Source of the DNA: Nitritalea halalkaliphila LW7
Lineage (GTDB): Bacteria; Bacteroidota; Bacteroidia; Cytophagales; Cyclobacteriaceae
Direction: 5' to 3'
NCBI RefSeq assembly: GCF_000265075.1
Contig: NZ_AJYA01000001.1
Location: forward strand, 35,304-99,303
DNA: 64,000 nucleotides
Program-made: the position numbers and the translations under genes
Shown: one piece after another, positions 49,758 to 59,090 of the stretch
How positions within the stretch are numbered: the first letter of the stretch is position 1
How the letters are laid out: every line of letters starts with the position of its first letter
The notes under the pieces: generated by a model
What the model was told of the DNA's origin: nothing
Seen by the model: only the letters and a program-made list of their open reading frames with translations
Database searches by the model: none

Positions 49758-51194
49758 ATGAGCCGAATTTACCTACTTATCGGGCTACTGTTTTTATATG
49801 TATCAGCAGCCCAAGCCCAGATTCCATCACGTGATTCCTCACTCGTGCTGACGCAAGAGCAGTTTTTAGAATGGGTAGAAAATTTCCATCCCATCGCCCG
49901 CCAGGGGGACCTCTTGCTCGAGTTCGGGGATCAAGAGCTCCGCATGGCGCGTGGAGGCTTTGACCCCTTGCTGTATGGCGATTATAATAATAAAGAGTTT
50001 CGCGGAACGACCTATTTCGATACGCGAGAAATCGGTATGATTATTCCTACTTGGGCGGGGATCGAGCTAAAGGGGCTCTTCGAGCAAAACTCCGGGCGCT
50101 TTCTGAATCCGGAAAGGACAGTGCCTACGGACGGGCTTTTTGCCGCAGGCATCAGTGTCAACTTAGGACAAGGACTCCTCATCGACCGCAGAAGAGCGGC
50201 CCTGAGACAGGCACAAATCTTCCAAGAATCCACGCTAGTGGAGCGCAGAAAGTTTCTAAATGACTTGTATTTGGATGCCAACTTGGCCTACTGGAACTGG
50301 TCGGAGGCGCATGAAAATCGCCTCGTCTTCGAGGAGGGCTTGCAGCTGGCAGAGATCCGATTCCAAGCGATTAAAGAGAGTTTCGTGCAGGGGGATCTGC
50401 CTGCCATCGACACGGTGGAGGCCTATACACAGGTTCTCGATCGCCTATACCGCTACCAGGATGCCATGATCGAGTACTTTAACGCCATGCAGCTGGTAAA
50501 CACGTTTCTCTGGGACGATGAGCTGAATGAAATCAACCTTACAGATGCGATCCTACCCGAGTCGGTGCTTACCCTGGAAATAGATCGTGTCTCGAACGTA
50601 CAGCTGCGTAACGCGCTGGCGGGGCACCCGGACATCCAGTTGATTGATTTCGATATCGCCACCTTGAATGTGGATAGGCGCTGGAAGGCCGAGCAGTTAA
50701 GGCCGATCATAAAGGTCAATTATAATTTCTTGACTGAAAATATGGGGCCTAATATGGAAATTCCTGCCTTCTTCCAGAATGACTATAAGTGGGGAATCAA
50801 TATTAGTACGCCCCTCTTTCTACGCCGTGAGCGAGGGGGCTTGGGTTTGGCGAAGGCCAAAATTAATTTCGCAGACCAGCGGCGGGAATTACGCTTCGTT
50901 CAGTTAGAAGCCTCTTTAGAGCAGGCGATTTATCGATTTGGGCTGGTAGAAGACCAGTTCAGGGTCTTTTCTGCTAATATCCAAGGCTTGGAAAGGCTTC
51001 TGGATGGGGAAAAGGTGCGTTTTGAGCTGGGGGAAAGCTCCCTTTTCTTGATAAATGCCCGTGAGGTAGCTTTGTTTGATAGTAAAGTGACGCTAAATGA
51101 CTTGGCGGCGAAGCGCAAGATCGCCTACGTACGCATGCTACACGCTGCAGGCTTTGGCTTCGATTTTGAAAATGCGCTGGAGCAGTTCGATTAA
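49758..51194 (+). CDS. TolC-family outer-membrane channel protein
   Basis: 478 residues with a signal peptide (MSRIYLLIGLLFLYVSAAQA). Long alpha-helical repeats of TolC type (LVERRKFLNDLYLDANLAYWNW, split; ELRFVQLEASLEQAIYRFG) and a GINISTPLFLRRERGGLGLAKAKIN-like strand region. Forms the outer-membrane exit duct. Completes the TetR-ABC-HlyD-TolC operon. No substrate gene is visible nearby. Confidence 0.85.
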   Translation: MSRIYLLIGLLFLYVSAAQAQIPSRDSSLVLTQEQFLEWVENFHPIARQGDLLLEFGDQELRMARGGFDPLLYGDYNNKEFRGTTYFDTREIGMIIPTWAGIELKGLFEQNSGRFLNPERTVPTDGLFAAGISVNLGQGLLIDRRRAALRQAQIFQESTLVERRKFLNDLYLDANLAYWNWSEAHENRLVFEEGLQLAEIRFQAIKESFVQGDLPAIDTVEAYTQVLDRLYRYQDAMIEYFNAMQLVNTFLWDDELNEINLTDAILPESVLTLEIDRVSNVQLRNALAGHPDIQLIDFDIATLNVDRRWKAEQLRPIIKVNYNFLTENMGPNMEIPAFFQNDYKWGINISTPLFLRRERGGLGLAKAKINFADQRRELRFVQLEASLEQAIYRFGLVEDQFRVFSANIQGLERLLDGEKVRFELGESSLFLINAREVALFDSKVTLNDLAAKRKIAYVRMLHAAGFGFDFENALEQFD

Positions 51195-51222
51195 AGGGGG
51201 TTTTTCCCATGCTTCAGACAGT

Positions 51223-51268
51223 GCATAAAAACTCCAGCCCCTCATACAGGAACTGGAGTTTTTTATGC
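51223..51268. terminator. Bidirectional terminator after the export operon
   Basis: ATAAAAACTCCAG / CTGGAGTTTTTTAT arms with a 15-17-base loop, flanked by A- and T-runs. It serves tolC (right) and the oxidoreductase gene (left). Confidence 0.8.
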
Positions 51269-51315
51269 CATTCCTTTGGGCGAAGCCCTCGGGGTAAATG
51301 CTTCTCTGCGGATGT

Positions 51316-52764
51316 TTACAAGGTAAATCCTGCTGGATATTCCCGCTTCACAAACTGGTTTGCAGGCTCGAAATTTTTCACTTCCATGGCGGCACCGTCC
51401 CACTGCAGCTTGATTCCTCTGCCTGGATAGGTAAAACCTCCGTCCGCTTTCGGCTCGCGGTAGTCGTAACTGCGGATGGCTAGATTTCCCATCAAAACAG
51501 CCTCTGTCAGAGGGCCTGCGATGCGGAATGGAGAAGAAAGCAGCTCGTAGGCCTTGCTGCCATGTCCAGCGATACAGGCCTCGACCCAGTTGGCATAATG
51601 TCCTCCTTCCCCTCCAGGGATTCGCGTGATGCTTTCAGCTGTGGCCTGCGCTTCTTCCATTTTCGTGGCAGGAAGTAGGCGCGGATTTCTCCCATAGGTA
51701 TCGCACATCATCTTGCCTTTCGTGCCTTCGATGATTACGCCATTTCCGCCATCGCCCATGCGCTCATTTGGCCCCAGTTCTTCGGGACGGGTGGGCTGAA
51801 TACCGCCATCCATCCAGTGGAAAGGCAGGGTTTTGCCGCCAGGCAATTCAAAGCGCAAGGTAATATGGGAAGAAGGAGGGCAACTGTCCGGAAAGTACCC
51901 ACGCTGAAACTCGCCTACATAGACCGAGCCTACGCTCGCCTCTGCGGAAACGGGGTAGCCTAAATTTAGTACACGGTAAGGAGCCTCCATCAAGTGACAG
52001 GCCATATCTCCGAGGGCGCCTGTGCCATAATCCCACCAGCCTCTCCAGTTAAAGGGCACTAAATTATCGACGAAATCTCTTTTCGGGGCTGTCCCCAGCC
52101 AAAGCTCCCAGTCTAGTCCTTTCGGTATCGGAGCGGCCTGTTTCGGCCAAGAAATCCCCTGTGGCCATACAGGGCGGTCAGTCCAGCTATACACACGGGT
52201 GGCCTCGCCGATGAGTCCGGCTTGGTACCATTCCATCATGCGGCGGACACCATCACCAGAGGAACCTTGGTTGCCCATTTGGGTGACAACCTTATATTTT
52301 TCGGCGGCTTCCGTAAGCATGCGGGCCTCATAAATATCGTGGGTGAGGGGCTTTTGAACGTAGACATGTTTGCCTGCTTTCATGGCTAGGAGTGCCTGAA
52401 CGGCGTGCATGTGATCTGTTGAGGAGACCGTGACGGCATCGAACTGGCTGGCTTCCTCCATGAGGCGACGATAATCCTTTACATAACGCGCCTTTGGATG
52501 GTCTTTTCGTGCACGTTCTGCGCGGGCATCATCCACATCGCAGAGATGGGTGAAAACGACTTTACCGGTTTTAAAAACGCCGCTGATATCGTTATAGCCC
52601 ATACCGCCGACGCCGATGCCTGCTACACGGAGCTGATCACTCGGCGCCGTAAAGCCGCTGCCGCCTAAAACGTGACGCGGAACGATGTAAAAGCCAGCTA
52701 GGGCAGTGGCGCCAGCCTTTAAAAAGGAACGTCTGCTGCTGCGCAGATCGGAAGATTTTTTCAT
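51316..52764 (-). CDS. Gfo/Idh/MocA-family oxidoreductase, Tat-exported
   Basis: 482 residues. A twin-arginine signal (SSRRSFLKAGATALAGF) at the N-terminus marks a folded, cofactor-bound protein exported by Tat. The Rossmann part shows RVAGIGVGGMGYNDI and VTVSSTDHMHAVQALLAM, then KHVYVQKPLTHDIYEA with the conserved Lys-Pro. The C-terminal beta-sheet domain (GGEGGHYANWVEACI) closes it. Secreted members often act on sugars or inositols in the periplasm. The substrate cannot be deduced. Confidence 0.9.
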   Translation of the reverse strand: MKKSSDLRSSRRSFLKAGATALAGFYIVPRHVLGGSGFTAPSDQLRVAGIGVGGMGYNDISGVFKTGKVVFTHLCDVDDARAERARKDHPKARYVKDYRRLMEEASQFDAVTVSSTDHMHAVQALLAMKAGKHVYVQKPLTHDIYEARMLTEAAEKYKVVTQMGNQGSSGDGVRRMMEWYQAGLIGEATRVYSWTDRPVWPQGISWPKQAAPIPKGLDWELWLGTAPKRDFVDNLVPFNWRGWWDYGTGALGDMACHLMEAPYRVLNLGYPVSAEASVGSVYVGEFQRGYFPDSCPPSSHITLRFELPGGKTLPFHWMDGGIQPTRPEELGPNERMGDGGNGVIIEGTKGKMMCDTYGRNPRLLPATKMEEAQATAESITRIPGGEGGHYANWVEACIAGHGSKAYELLSSPFRIAGPLTEAVLMGNLAIRSYDYREPKADGGFTYPGRGIKLQWDGAAMEVKNFEPANQFVKREYPAGFTL

Positions 52765-52994
52765 AGAGGTTTTTTAGGTTATTGTTTGGTGATAGCGTCC
52801 ATCCGAAGGAGCCTATTTGCCCGAGAGGGCCTAGGAAAATGCCTTCAACTGAAAACCTAAAATAGATACTTTCTGGCGTGGACGCAAATTATATTTAGAT
52901 TTATGGTAGTGGTCTTGGTTAAACCGAAAATAGCATGTAATATGGGTGTTGGTTTTGTAAAAAGCTTTCCTTTCACCTTATTAAATGCCCTTAA

Positions 52995-54363
52995 ATGGCT
53001 TTTTTATCACAATTTGGAGATTTTATCGTTCAGTTTAGCAACTGGATTTGGGATACGCCCATGCTGATTTTATTGATGGGCGGCGGTTTGTTGCTGTTTA
53101 TTTATTCAGGATTTGTGCCTTTCACCGGTTTGGGCCATGCCCTAAAAGTGGTTCGGGGCAAGTATGACGAGAACCTACCGGGGCAGATTTCCTCTCGGCA
53201 GGCGCTATCTGCGGCGATCGCTGCCACGGTAGGTCTAGGTAATATCTCAGGAGTAGCGATTGCCATCAATATGGGTGGTCCTGGAGCGATTTTTTGGATG
53301 TGGATGTCGGCCTTTGTGGGCATGGCAACCAAGTATTTTTCCTGTAGCCTGGCCATCATGTATCGGGGCAAGGACTCTGCTGGGGAGGTGCAGGGTGGTC
53401 CCATGTACGTCATCGAGGAAGGAATGGTAAAAAATGGCGCCCACTTGCGATTTTGTTTTCGGTAGCTGGCTTTCTAGGGCTGCTGGCCATTTTTCAGGCT
53501 AATCAGTTGACGGCTGTACTGCGCTCTGTCCTACTCGAACCGAATGGCTAGATGCTGGCGAGCCTACCAAGTGGATTTTAGGTATAGGCATGATGTTAAT
53601 CGTGGCTATAGTCATTTTAGGAGGTATTCAGCGCATCGCCGCAGTGGCCTCTAAACTAGTTCCTTTTATGGTGCTCGTGTACTTTTTTTCTGTTCTGCTG
53701 GTGCTCTTTCAGTACGCTGGAGAGGTGCCCGCGATGCTGGGGCTAATCATTCGCGATGCCTTTACCGGGGAGGCTGCCATGGGTGGTGCGGTGGGCGCTG
53801 TCATCGTGATCGGAGCGCGCCGGGCAGCATTTTCGAATGAAGCGGGCATCGGAACGGCCCCCATGGTGCATGGAGCGTCTAAGAACAATGAACCCATCCG
53901 CGAAGGGCTTATCGCCATGCTAGGTCCCTTCATCGATACGATCGTGGTCTGTACGCTGACGGCTCTCGTCATTTTGATGACTGGTGTCTGGCAAAGCACC
54001 GATAATGACGGCGTCCGTTTGACTTTGTCGGCCTTCGAAATGGCCCTCCCTGGATTTGGGAAGTATATGCTGATGGTAGCGGTACTGGTTTTCGCGCTTT
54101 CGACGATGTTCACGTATTCTTACTATGGGCATAAGTGTTTTAATTACCTCTTCGGGGCAGAAAAGGCGAATTATTATAATTATTTCTACCTCGCGACCAT
54201 CGTGGCGGGGGCGGTGGCTTCACTGGATGTGGTGATAAGTTTTATCGACGGCATGTATGCGATTATGGCCATTCCGACGATGGTGTCCACGATTTATTTG
54301 GCCCCGAAGGTGCGTGCTGCCAGCAAGGATTACTTCCGGCGCATGAAGGAAAAGGAGGTGTAG
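52995..54363 (+). CDS. Sodium:alanine symporter, AGCS family (multiple frameshifts)
   Basis: About 456 residues joined. The N-terminal half has helices and the SGVAIAINMGGPGAIFWMW region (split), with EVQGGPMYVIEEGM; the C-terminal half shows FSNEAGIGTAPMVHGAS, the AGCS signature, and several more helices (ALSTMFTYSYYGHKCFNY). At least two indels lie between 53440 and 53590: one frame reads ILFSVAGFLGLLAIFQANQL before a TAG, the next EPTKWILGIGMM. Imports alanine or glycine with sodium. Directly abuts glycerate kinase. Confidence 0.88.
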
Positions 54364-55480
54364 ATGCCTGTTCACCAGTTTCTTATCGCTCCGAATGCCT
54401 TTAAGGGCAGCCCTCAGTGCACAGGAGGCGGCTGTGATCATCCGACAGGCGCTCGAGCAGGCGGGCTTGCAGGGACCTTTTCACTGTCAGCCCATCGCCG
54501 ATGGTGGTGATGGAACCTGCGCCTTATTGGCAGAAAGCCTGGGTTTGGAGCCGCATTTCCTGATGGTTCCCGATGCCTACGGTCGCTCCGTCCGGGGCGT
54601 CTATTACTTAGAGCGCTCCGCGCAAAGAGCCTTTATCGATCTCGCAGCTGCCTCAGGCTTGGGGGCGCGTGGAAAGGATAGGTTAGCTCCCTTCCAAGCC
54701 AGCACGGTGGGGACAGGCCTGCTGATCGCTGATGCAGTGGCCGGAGGTTGTCGAGAGATCGTCCTGGGACTCGGTGGCACTGCCAGTATCGATGGGGGCA
54801 TGGGCATTTTACAAGGCTTGGGTTTCACCTATTTAAATCGTGCGGGCCGTGAGTTGCATGCATTTCATCCCGCTCGTTTTCAGGAGCTTGCCTTTATTCA
54901 GCGTCCGATCGGGCTGCCTGCGCTTCGGTTTACGCTTTTGGCTGATGTACGACACCGATTGTTCGGTGAGGAGGGCGGCATTCGGGTATTTGGCCCCCAA
55001 AAAGGCTTGGCGACAACAGATTTTGAGCACGCTGAGCGGGGCTTGGCCGCCTGGCTGGAGCTGGCCTACGCCAAAGGAAAGCGTACCTTCGTAGATCAAG
55101 CAGGATATGGGGCGGCTGGTGGTGTGGCAGCGGGTTTAGCGGCCTTTTTTTCTATCGACCTACGAGCGGGTGCTGACTTTTTTTTTCAACAGGTGCAGCT
55201 GGCCGACCTAATCCGACAAAGTCACTGCGTGCTGACGGGGGAGGGGCATTACGATACGCAGTCTGCCTTCGGCAAAGGTCCGCATGCGCTATTGTGTTTG
55301 GCTGAAAAGGTAAACCCAGATGCCAAGCGGATTTTGATCAGTTCGGGCACTTTGGGCCGGAAGGCCCCCGCAGACCGATTTATTGCCCTTCCTCCATTAC
55401 AACAGCAGGGGGAAATGGCTAAGAAAGAGGCGGCTGAGAATCTTTTTCGGGCTTGTTATCAAGCGTTTCACGGAGCGTGA
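54364..55480 (+). CDS. Glycerate kinase, GlxK/GarK type (frameshifted at 5' end)
   Basis: Phosphorylates D-glycerate, probably to 2-phosphoglycerate, feeding lower glycolysis. ATG at 54364, the base after the symporter stop, gives QFLIAPNAFKG; an indel near 54402-54412 shifts into LSAQEAAVIIRQAL. Motifs of the family: PIADGGDGT, GLGGTASIDGGMG, AAGGVAAGL and LTGEGHYDTQS. About 372 residues, normal. Probably cotranscribed with the symporter, perhaps for amino-acid or photorespiratory-type glycerate use (inference). Confidence 0.9.
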
Positions 55481-55690
55481 TTTTTTTAATGATTAATGGT
55501 TAATTATAAATTGTTAATTACTCTTACGACCGCTGTGCGGCTTGGGATAGCTCTTTTACTATCCCTGATAGATAAATAATGCTTCACGTAGGTATTTCCT
55601 AATTTATCTGGTGTAAAAGGAGTAAAAAATGGCCGTTTATTTGCTATATTTCGGAATGGGAGACATGTACTTTCACCCCCTAAAGCAACT

Positions 55691-55957
55691 ATGAACCGAA
55701 AACGCTTGTATGTTTTGCTCGGCAGCGTATTGCTGCTATTGAGTTTGCCGCTTATCGCCATGCAGTTTAGCCGAGAAGTCCAGTGGGATGTGATGGATTT
55801 TCTCATGATGGGAAGCATGTTGTTAGGAACCGGCACACTGTTAGAACTGTTTCGCGCACACATAAAGCGAAAAGTGCCGCTTTTGGTAGCCAGTGGAGGC
55901 TTGATTTTGGCTTTCCTCTTGCTTTGGGCAGAACTGGCAGTGGGCCTATTCCATTAA
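55691..55957 (+). CDS. Small membrane protein
   Basis: 88 residues with three hydrophobic helices (YVLLGSVLLLLSLPLIAM; FLMMGSMLLGTGTLLELF; LLVASGGLILAFLLLWAEL). No recognised domain. An upstream TATATTTC is a near-match to the -7 box. The gene stands alone between glycerate kinase and a hairpin terminator. Coding is supported by the clean hydrophobic pattern and defined flanks; function unknown. Confidence 0.6.
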   Translation: MNRKRLYVLLGSVLLLLSLPLIAMQFSREVQWDVMDFLMMGSMLLGTGTLLELFRAHIKRKVPLLVASGGLILAFLLLWAELAVGLFH

Positions 55958-55961
55958 GAAG

Positions 55962-56018
55962 AAAAAGCGCGTAGCAAGGGATCCCAATCGTATCTCAGCT
56001 GCGCGCTTTCTTTAGTTT
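55962..56018 (+). terminator. Terminator after small membrane protein gene
   Basis: AAAGCGCGTAGC and GCTGCGCGCTTT form an imperfect stem, followed by TTTAGTTTTTTT. Confidence 0.65.
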
Positions 56019-56063
56019 TTTTACTTTTAGTTGGGGCTAGGTCAATTCCCTTTTTTTAACCAT

Positions 56064-56744
56064 TTAAAGTGTTCCCATACTCGTGTACCCTTTCTCGAAA
56101 CGTACCAAACCCTGTCGAAGGAAATCTTGAACATGCTTGGAATGTAGGTGAGTGTTAAAGGCAGCCTCCTCCTGAAAGCATTCCCAAAGCACAATTTTAG
56201 TCGGATCTTCGAGACTCTGCTGTATATCGAAGGAAATACAACCGGGCTCTCGGAGCGTTTCCGCTTTCAGTTGCTGTAAAGCCAGCAACACTCGGTCGAT
56301 TTCTTGGCCATTTGAGATTTCTAAAATACCCGTAGAGTAAAAAGGAGCGCGCGTTTCTATAGGCTCGATCAAGTCCCAAAGGTTACCATATAAATCTTCA
56401 AACACCACCACAGTTCCATATACCTCCGAGCTAGGTGGACGCACGATGCGGATGTTTTGGTCCAGCAGGTTTTGGTAGTCGCGCTTAAAATTATCAGTAT
56501 ATAAAAAGAGAAAAACCCGTCCTCCCGTCTGCCTGCCTATGCACGCTTCCTGCTCAGGAGATGCTGCTTTAGCCAGTAGGATTGCCGTACCCCCTTTGCC
56601 GACAGGCTGCACCAGTACCCAGCGCTTCGTAGAAGAAAGCACCGTATCTTCGAGCAGTTTAAAATGTAGTTTTTCCGTATAAAAGGCGATGGCCTCGTCA
56701 TAATCACGGACGAGGATAGCGATATGTGCGATGTGCTGCTGCAT
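56064..56744 (-). CDS. VOC (glyoxalase/dioxygenase-fold) and ABM domain fusion protein
   Basis: 226 residues in two parts. Residues 1-130 match the vicinal oxygen chelate fold (HIAHIAILVRDYDEAIAFYTEKLHF, split; FEDLYGNLWDLIE at the end with a likely metal Glu). Residues 140-226 match an antibiotic-biosynthesis-monooxygenase-like dimeric alpha-beta barrel (LREPGCISFDIQQS, HLHSKHVQDFL). Both are small-molecule domains; the ABM part may oxidise or bind quinone-like ligands. The frame is intact, so the fusion is real. Divergent from a lipoprotein gene. Substrate unknown. Confidence 0.8.
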   Translation of the reverse strand: MQQHIAHIAILVRDYDEAIAFYTEKLHFKLLEDTVLSSTKRWVLVQPVGKGGTAILLAKAASPEQEACIGRQTGGRVFLFLYTDNFKRDYQNLLDQNIRIVRPPSSEVYGTVVVFEDLYGNLWDLIEPIETRAPFYSTGILEISNGQEIDRVLLALQQLKAETLREPGCISFDIQQSLEDPTKIVLWECFQEEAAFNTHLHSKHVQDFLRQGLVRFEKGYTSMGTL

Positions 56745-56920
56745 GTTGTAATGCGTTATTTTTTAAAGGTTTAATAGGTTGTCTTGGCCGTTTTGAAAGC
56801 GAAAACCGCTACCAGAAACACCATGTAAAGAATTTTCTGCACTTTTTATTCCACTGCTTGTGCTATAAAAGCCATTCTTCTGCACTAAAGTTCAGTCTTA
56901 CACGCACACCAACCTCTTTT

Positions 56921-58117
56921 ATGCAAAAGAAACCGTACTTTTCTATTCTTGCGCTCCTTGGTATGGTCCTCAGCCTGGAAAGCTGTAGCCCGCCTATCGA
57001 GCAGGACGCGCACCGTATCCTTCAGCTCGAATTGACCGATTCCCTATGTGTGGAAACATTGGCCCCCTTGCTTATGGATGACTTTCTACCCGAAAAAGGC
57101 CTCTACCTCTTAAAAGGTGATAAAAGCCGCCTGCCCCTGCTGGTGGATCAAAATGGCGACATCCTACAGGAGTATGCCATCGGCGGAGATGGTCCGAATA
57201 GCGTGGGGCCGAATGGTGCCTTTGGTTACCGATTTTTAGGAGAGGATGCCTTCGTGGCACAGGGGTTCTACACCGATTACCATATTTTTGGCCTGGACGG
57301 CCAAAAACAACGGTCTATTCCCTTTAATGCAGAGGGGCTATTCGGGTTAACGCTGTACAAAAATAGAACGACTTTTCATCCACTTTATAAAAATGGGCAA
57401 GCCTTTTTGGTCGGCGAGGAACCTAATTCTTTTAACCCTGCCACGATCGACAAAAATAAATTGGGCGCAGCCTTCTATGAGCAGGCTAGGACGATTTATG
57501 CCTATAACCTTGAAACGGCTGAAAATCAACTGCTCGAAACCTATCCGGAGAGTTGGGAGCCAAGAGCCAACAAGCGTTTTGTAGGAGAAAGCGTTCCTCT
57601 GCTGGCATGGGGGGCAGCCCAGCAGGAAATCGCGCTCTTGCCTCGAGTGGGAAATCAACTCTTTCTATACGATTTCAGCGGTGAGACGCCTATACTGAGG
57701 CAGACGGTGGCCCTTAGCCATCCCGAGCGACCTGCTGATGCACCCACCCTCCGTCCAGAAGACAGCGCAGATTCGGACTATCCACAGTTTTCCGATATCC
57801 GATATGCGGGTGCTTACATTATAATTCAGTTTTTTACCCAAGTTCCTAAAGGGCTGTTGAGTGAATTAAAGGCGCAGTTCGGGGAGCCAGATTACCTGCG
57901 TAGCCCTGAATTTCGGGAAGCGAGGCAAAAGTATGTCCGACCCTATTTCATCGTCGTACGAGAAGGGGAACAGGTAGGCATCCTAAATGAGGTGCCTGTG
58001 TCTGGGTCTTTTAATTTCAGCGATGCTTCCGGCATCCTGTACTTTAACGATAACCTGAGTCCAGCCGTAGAGCGTGACTATAATGTCTTTTACAAATTAA
58101 GAATCGTCGCCGATTAA
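56921..58117 (+). CDS. Lipoprotein, probable beta-propeller (DUF4221-like)
   Basis: 398 residues from the ATG at 56921. Lipoprotein signal MQKKPYFSILALLGMVLSLESC (lipobox LESC). The rest has repeated strand-loop units (LYLLKGDKSRLPLLVDQNGDI, IFGLDGQKQRSIPF, IYAYNLETAENQLLE, LFLYDFSGETPIL) consistent with a propeller of about six blades, resembling 6-bladed Bacteroidota proteins such as DUF4221. No catalytic motif. Likely surface or periplasmic binding protein. Family assignment tentative. Followed by a terminator. Confidence 0.65.
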   Translation: MQKKPYFSILALLGMVLSLESCSPPIEQDAHRILQLELTDSLCVETLAPLLMDDFLPEKGLYLLKGDKSRLPLLVDQNGDILQEYAIGGDGPNSVGPNGAFGYRFLGEDAFVAQGFYTDYHIFGLDGQKQRSIPFNAEGLFGLTLYKNRTTFHPLYKNGQAFLVGEEPNSFNPATIDKNKLGAAFYEQARTIYAYNLETAENQLLETYPESWEPRANKRFVGESVPLLAWGAAQQEIALLPRVGNQLFLYDFSGETPILRQTVALSHPERPADAPTLRPEDSADSDYPQFSDIRYAGAYIIIQFFTQVPKGLLSELKAQFGEPDYLRSPEFREARQKYVRPYFIVVREGEQVGILNEVPVSGSFNFSDASGILYFNDNLSPAVERDYNVFYKLRIVAD

Positions 58118-58159
58118 GTGCCGCAACAACCATATGGAAATGAGCGGGCATTTGATAAA

Positions 58160-58203
58160 AAAAAACAGCGCTCTCCCCAGTGATCGGGTGAAAGCGCTGT
58201 TTG
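58160..58203 (-). terminator. Terminator of the acyl-CoA operon (also after the lipoprotein gene)
   Basis: AAACAGCGCT / AGCGCTGTTT 10-bp arms with partial inner pairing; nine T's follow when read leftward. The operon's last gene ends at 58239. Confidence 0.8.
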
Positions 58204-58238
58204 CTTCAAGTATGGGAGCCAAAACCGTGTAGAAGGGG

Positions 58239-59090
58239 CTACTTATAGCGGTAAAAGCCTTCTCCTGACTTTTTCCCGAGCTTGCCCGCATCTACATACG
58301 TTTTTAGAAGAGCAGCAAACTGCTGCGAAGCCGTATCCTTCCGTGCCTTAGTGACATGATAGGCTGTATCCAGCCCGATAGCATCTAAGATACCAAATGG
58401 CCCCTGCGGCATGTGAAAATTCACCATCCAAGACTTGTCTATGTCCTCCACACTGGCCACTTCCTTGGTCAGCAACTTACCCGCGGCACCGATTAAAGCG
58501 AGCAGCATGGTATTAAACAGGTAGCCAGAATTTTCTTTTTTCACCAAAACAGGCACCTGCTCTAAAGCCTCTCCGAAGCGCTCTAAAGGAGCTATTAGCC
58601 CAGGATCGGTTCCCGGATGCGGCATAATATCTACCACCCGTGCCGTAAAAACATCATGAAAATGCAGCGCACAGAAGCGCTCCGGCCGCCCAGAATGCTC
58701 CGCGAACATGGAAGGAAGCAGGTAACTGGTATTCGTAGTGAAAAGGGTTTTCTCAGGGGCGAGTGCCCCAAATCGTTTCCAAACCTCCTGCTTAATGCCG
58801 ACATCTTCGGTCACACTTTCATTAATGAGATCAGCATCCTTCACCGCGGTGGCGGGATCTGTTGTAAAAAGAAGCCTACTCCAAAGTACCTCATCTTCTA
58901 TCTCTGTGAAGCGCCCTTCTTTGCGCAGCGCGCCCAGTAGCTTCTGCATGGTCTGCTTACTTCGTTCCAGTAACTCCTCCGAAAGATCGTAGATGCGCAC
59001 CTGAAAGCCCGAAAGGGCCGCCTGTAGTGCCACGCGGGTCCCTAGGGTTCCTGCCCCGAGGATGCAAACTTTTTGTATGTCTATGTTCAT
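58239..59090 (-). CDS. 3-hydroxyacyl-CoA dehydrogenase-like protein
   Basis: 283 residues. NAD-binding CILGAGTLGTRVA, then TTNTSYLLPS, ALHFHDVFTARVVDIM (catalytic His in HF) and KENSGYLFNTML; C-terminal domain with GPFGILDAIGLD. Usual HFFNP and KDxPGF signatures are altered (HFHDV, KENSGY), as in the divergent dehydrogenases of this family. Expected to oxidise 3-hydroxyacyl-CoA in beta-oxidation. Last gene of a four-gene operon; overlaps the kinase-like gene stop by 4 bases. Confidence 0.85.
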   Translation of the reverse strand: MNIDIQKVCILGAGTLGTRVALQAALSGFQVRIYDLSEELLERSKQTMQKLLGALRKEGRFTEIEDEVLWSRLLFTTDPATAVKDADLINESVTEDVGIKQEVWKRFGALAPEKTLFTTNTSYLLPSMFAEHSGRPERFCALHFHDVFTARVVDIMPHPGTDPGLIAPLERFGEALEQVPVLVKKENSGYLFNTMLLALIGAAGKLLTKEVASVEDIDKSWMVNFHMPQGPFGILDAIGLDTAYHVTKARKDTASQQFAALLKTYVDAGKLGKKSGEGFYRYK

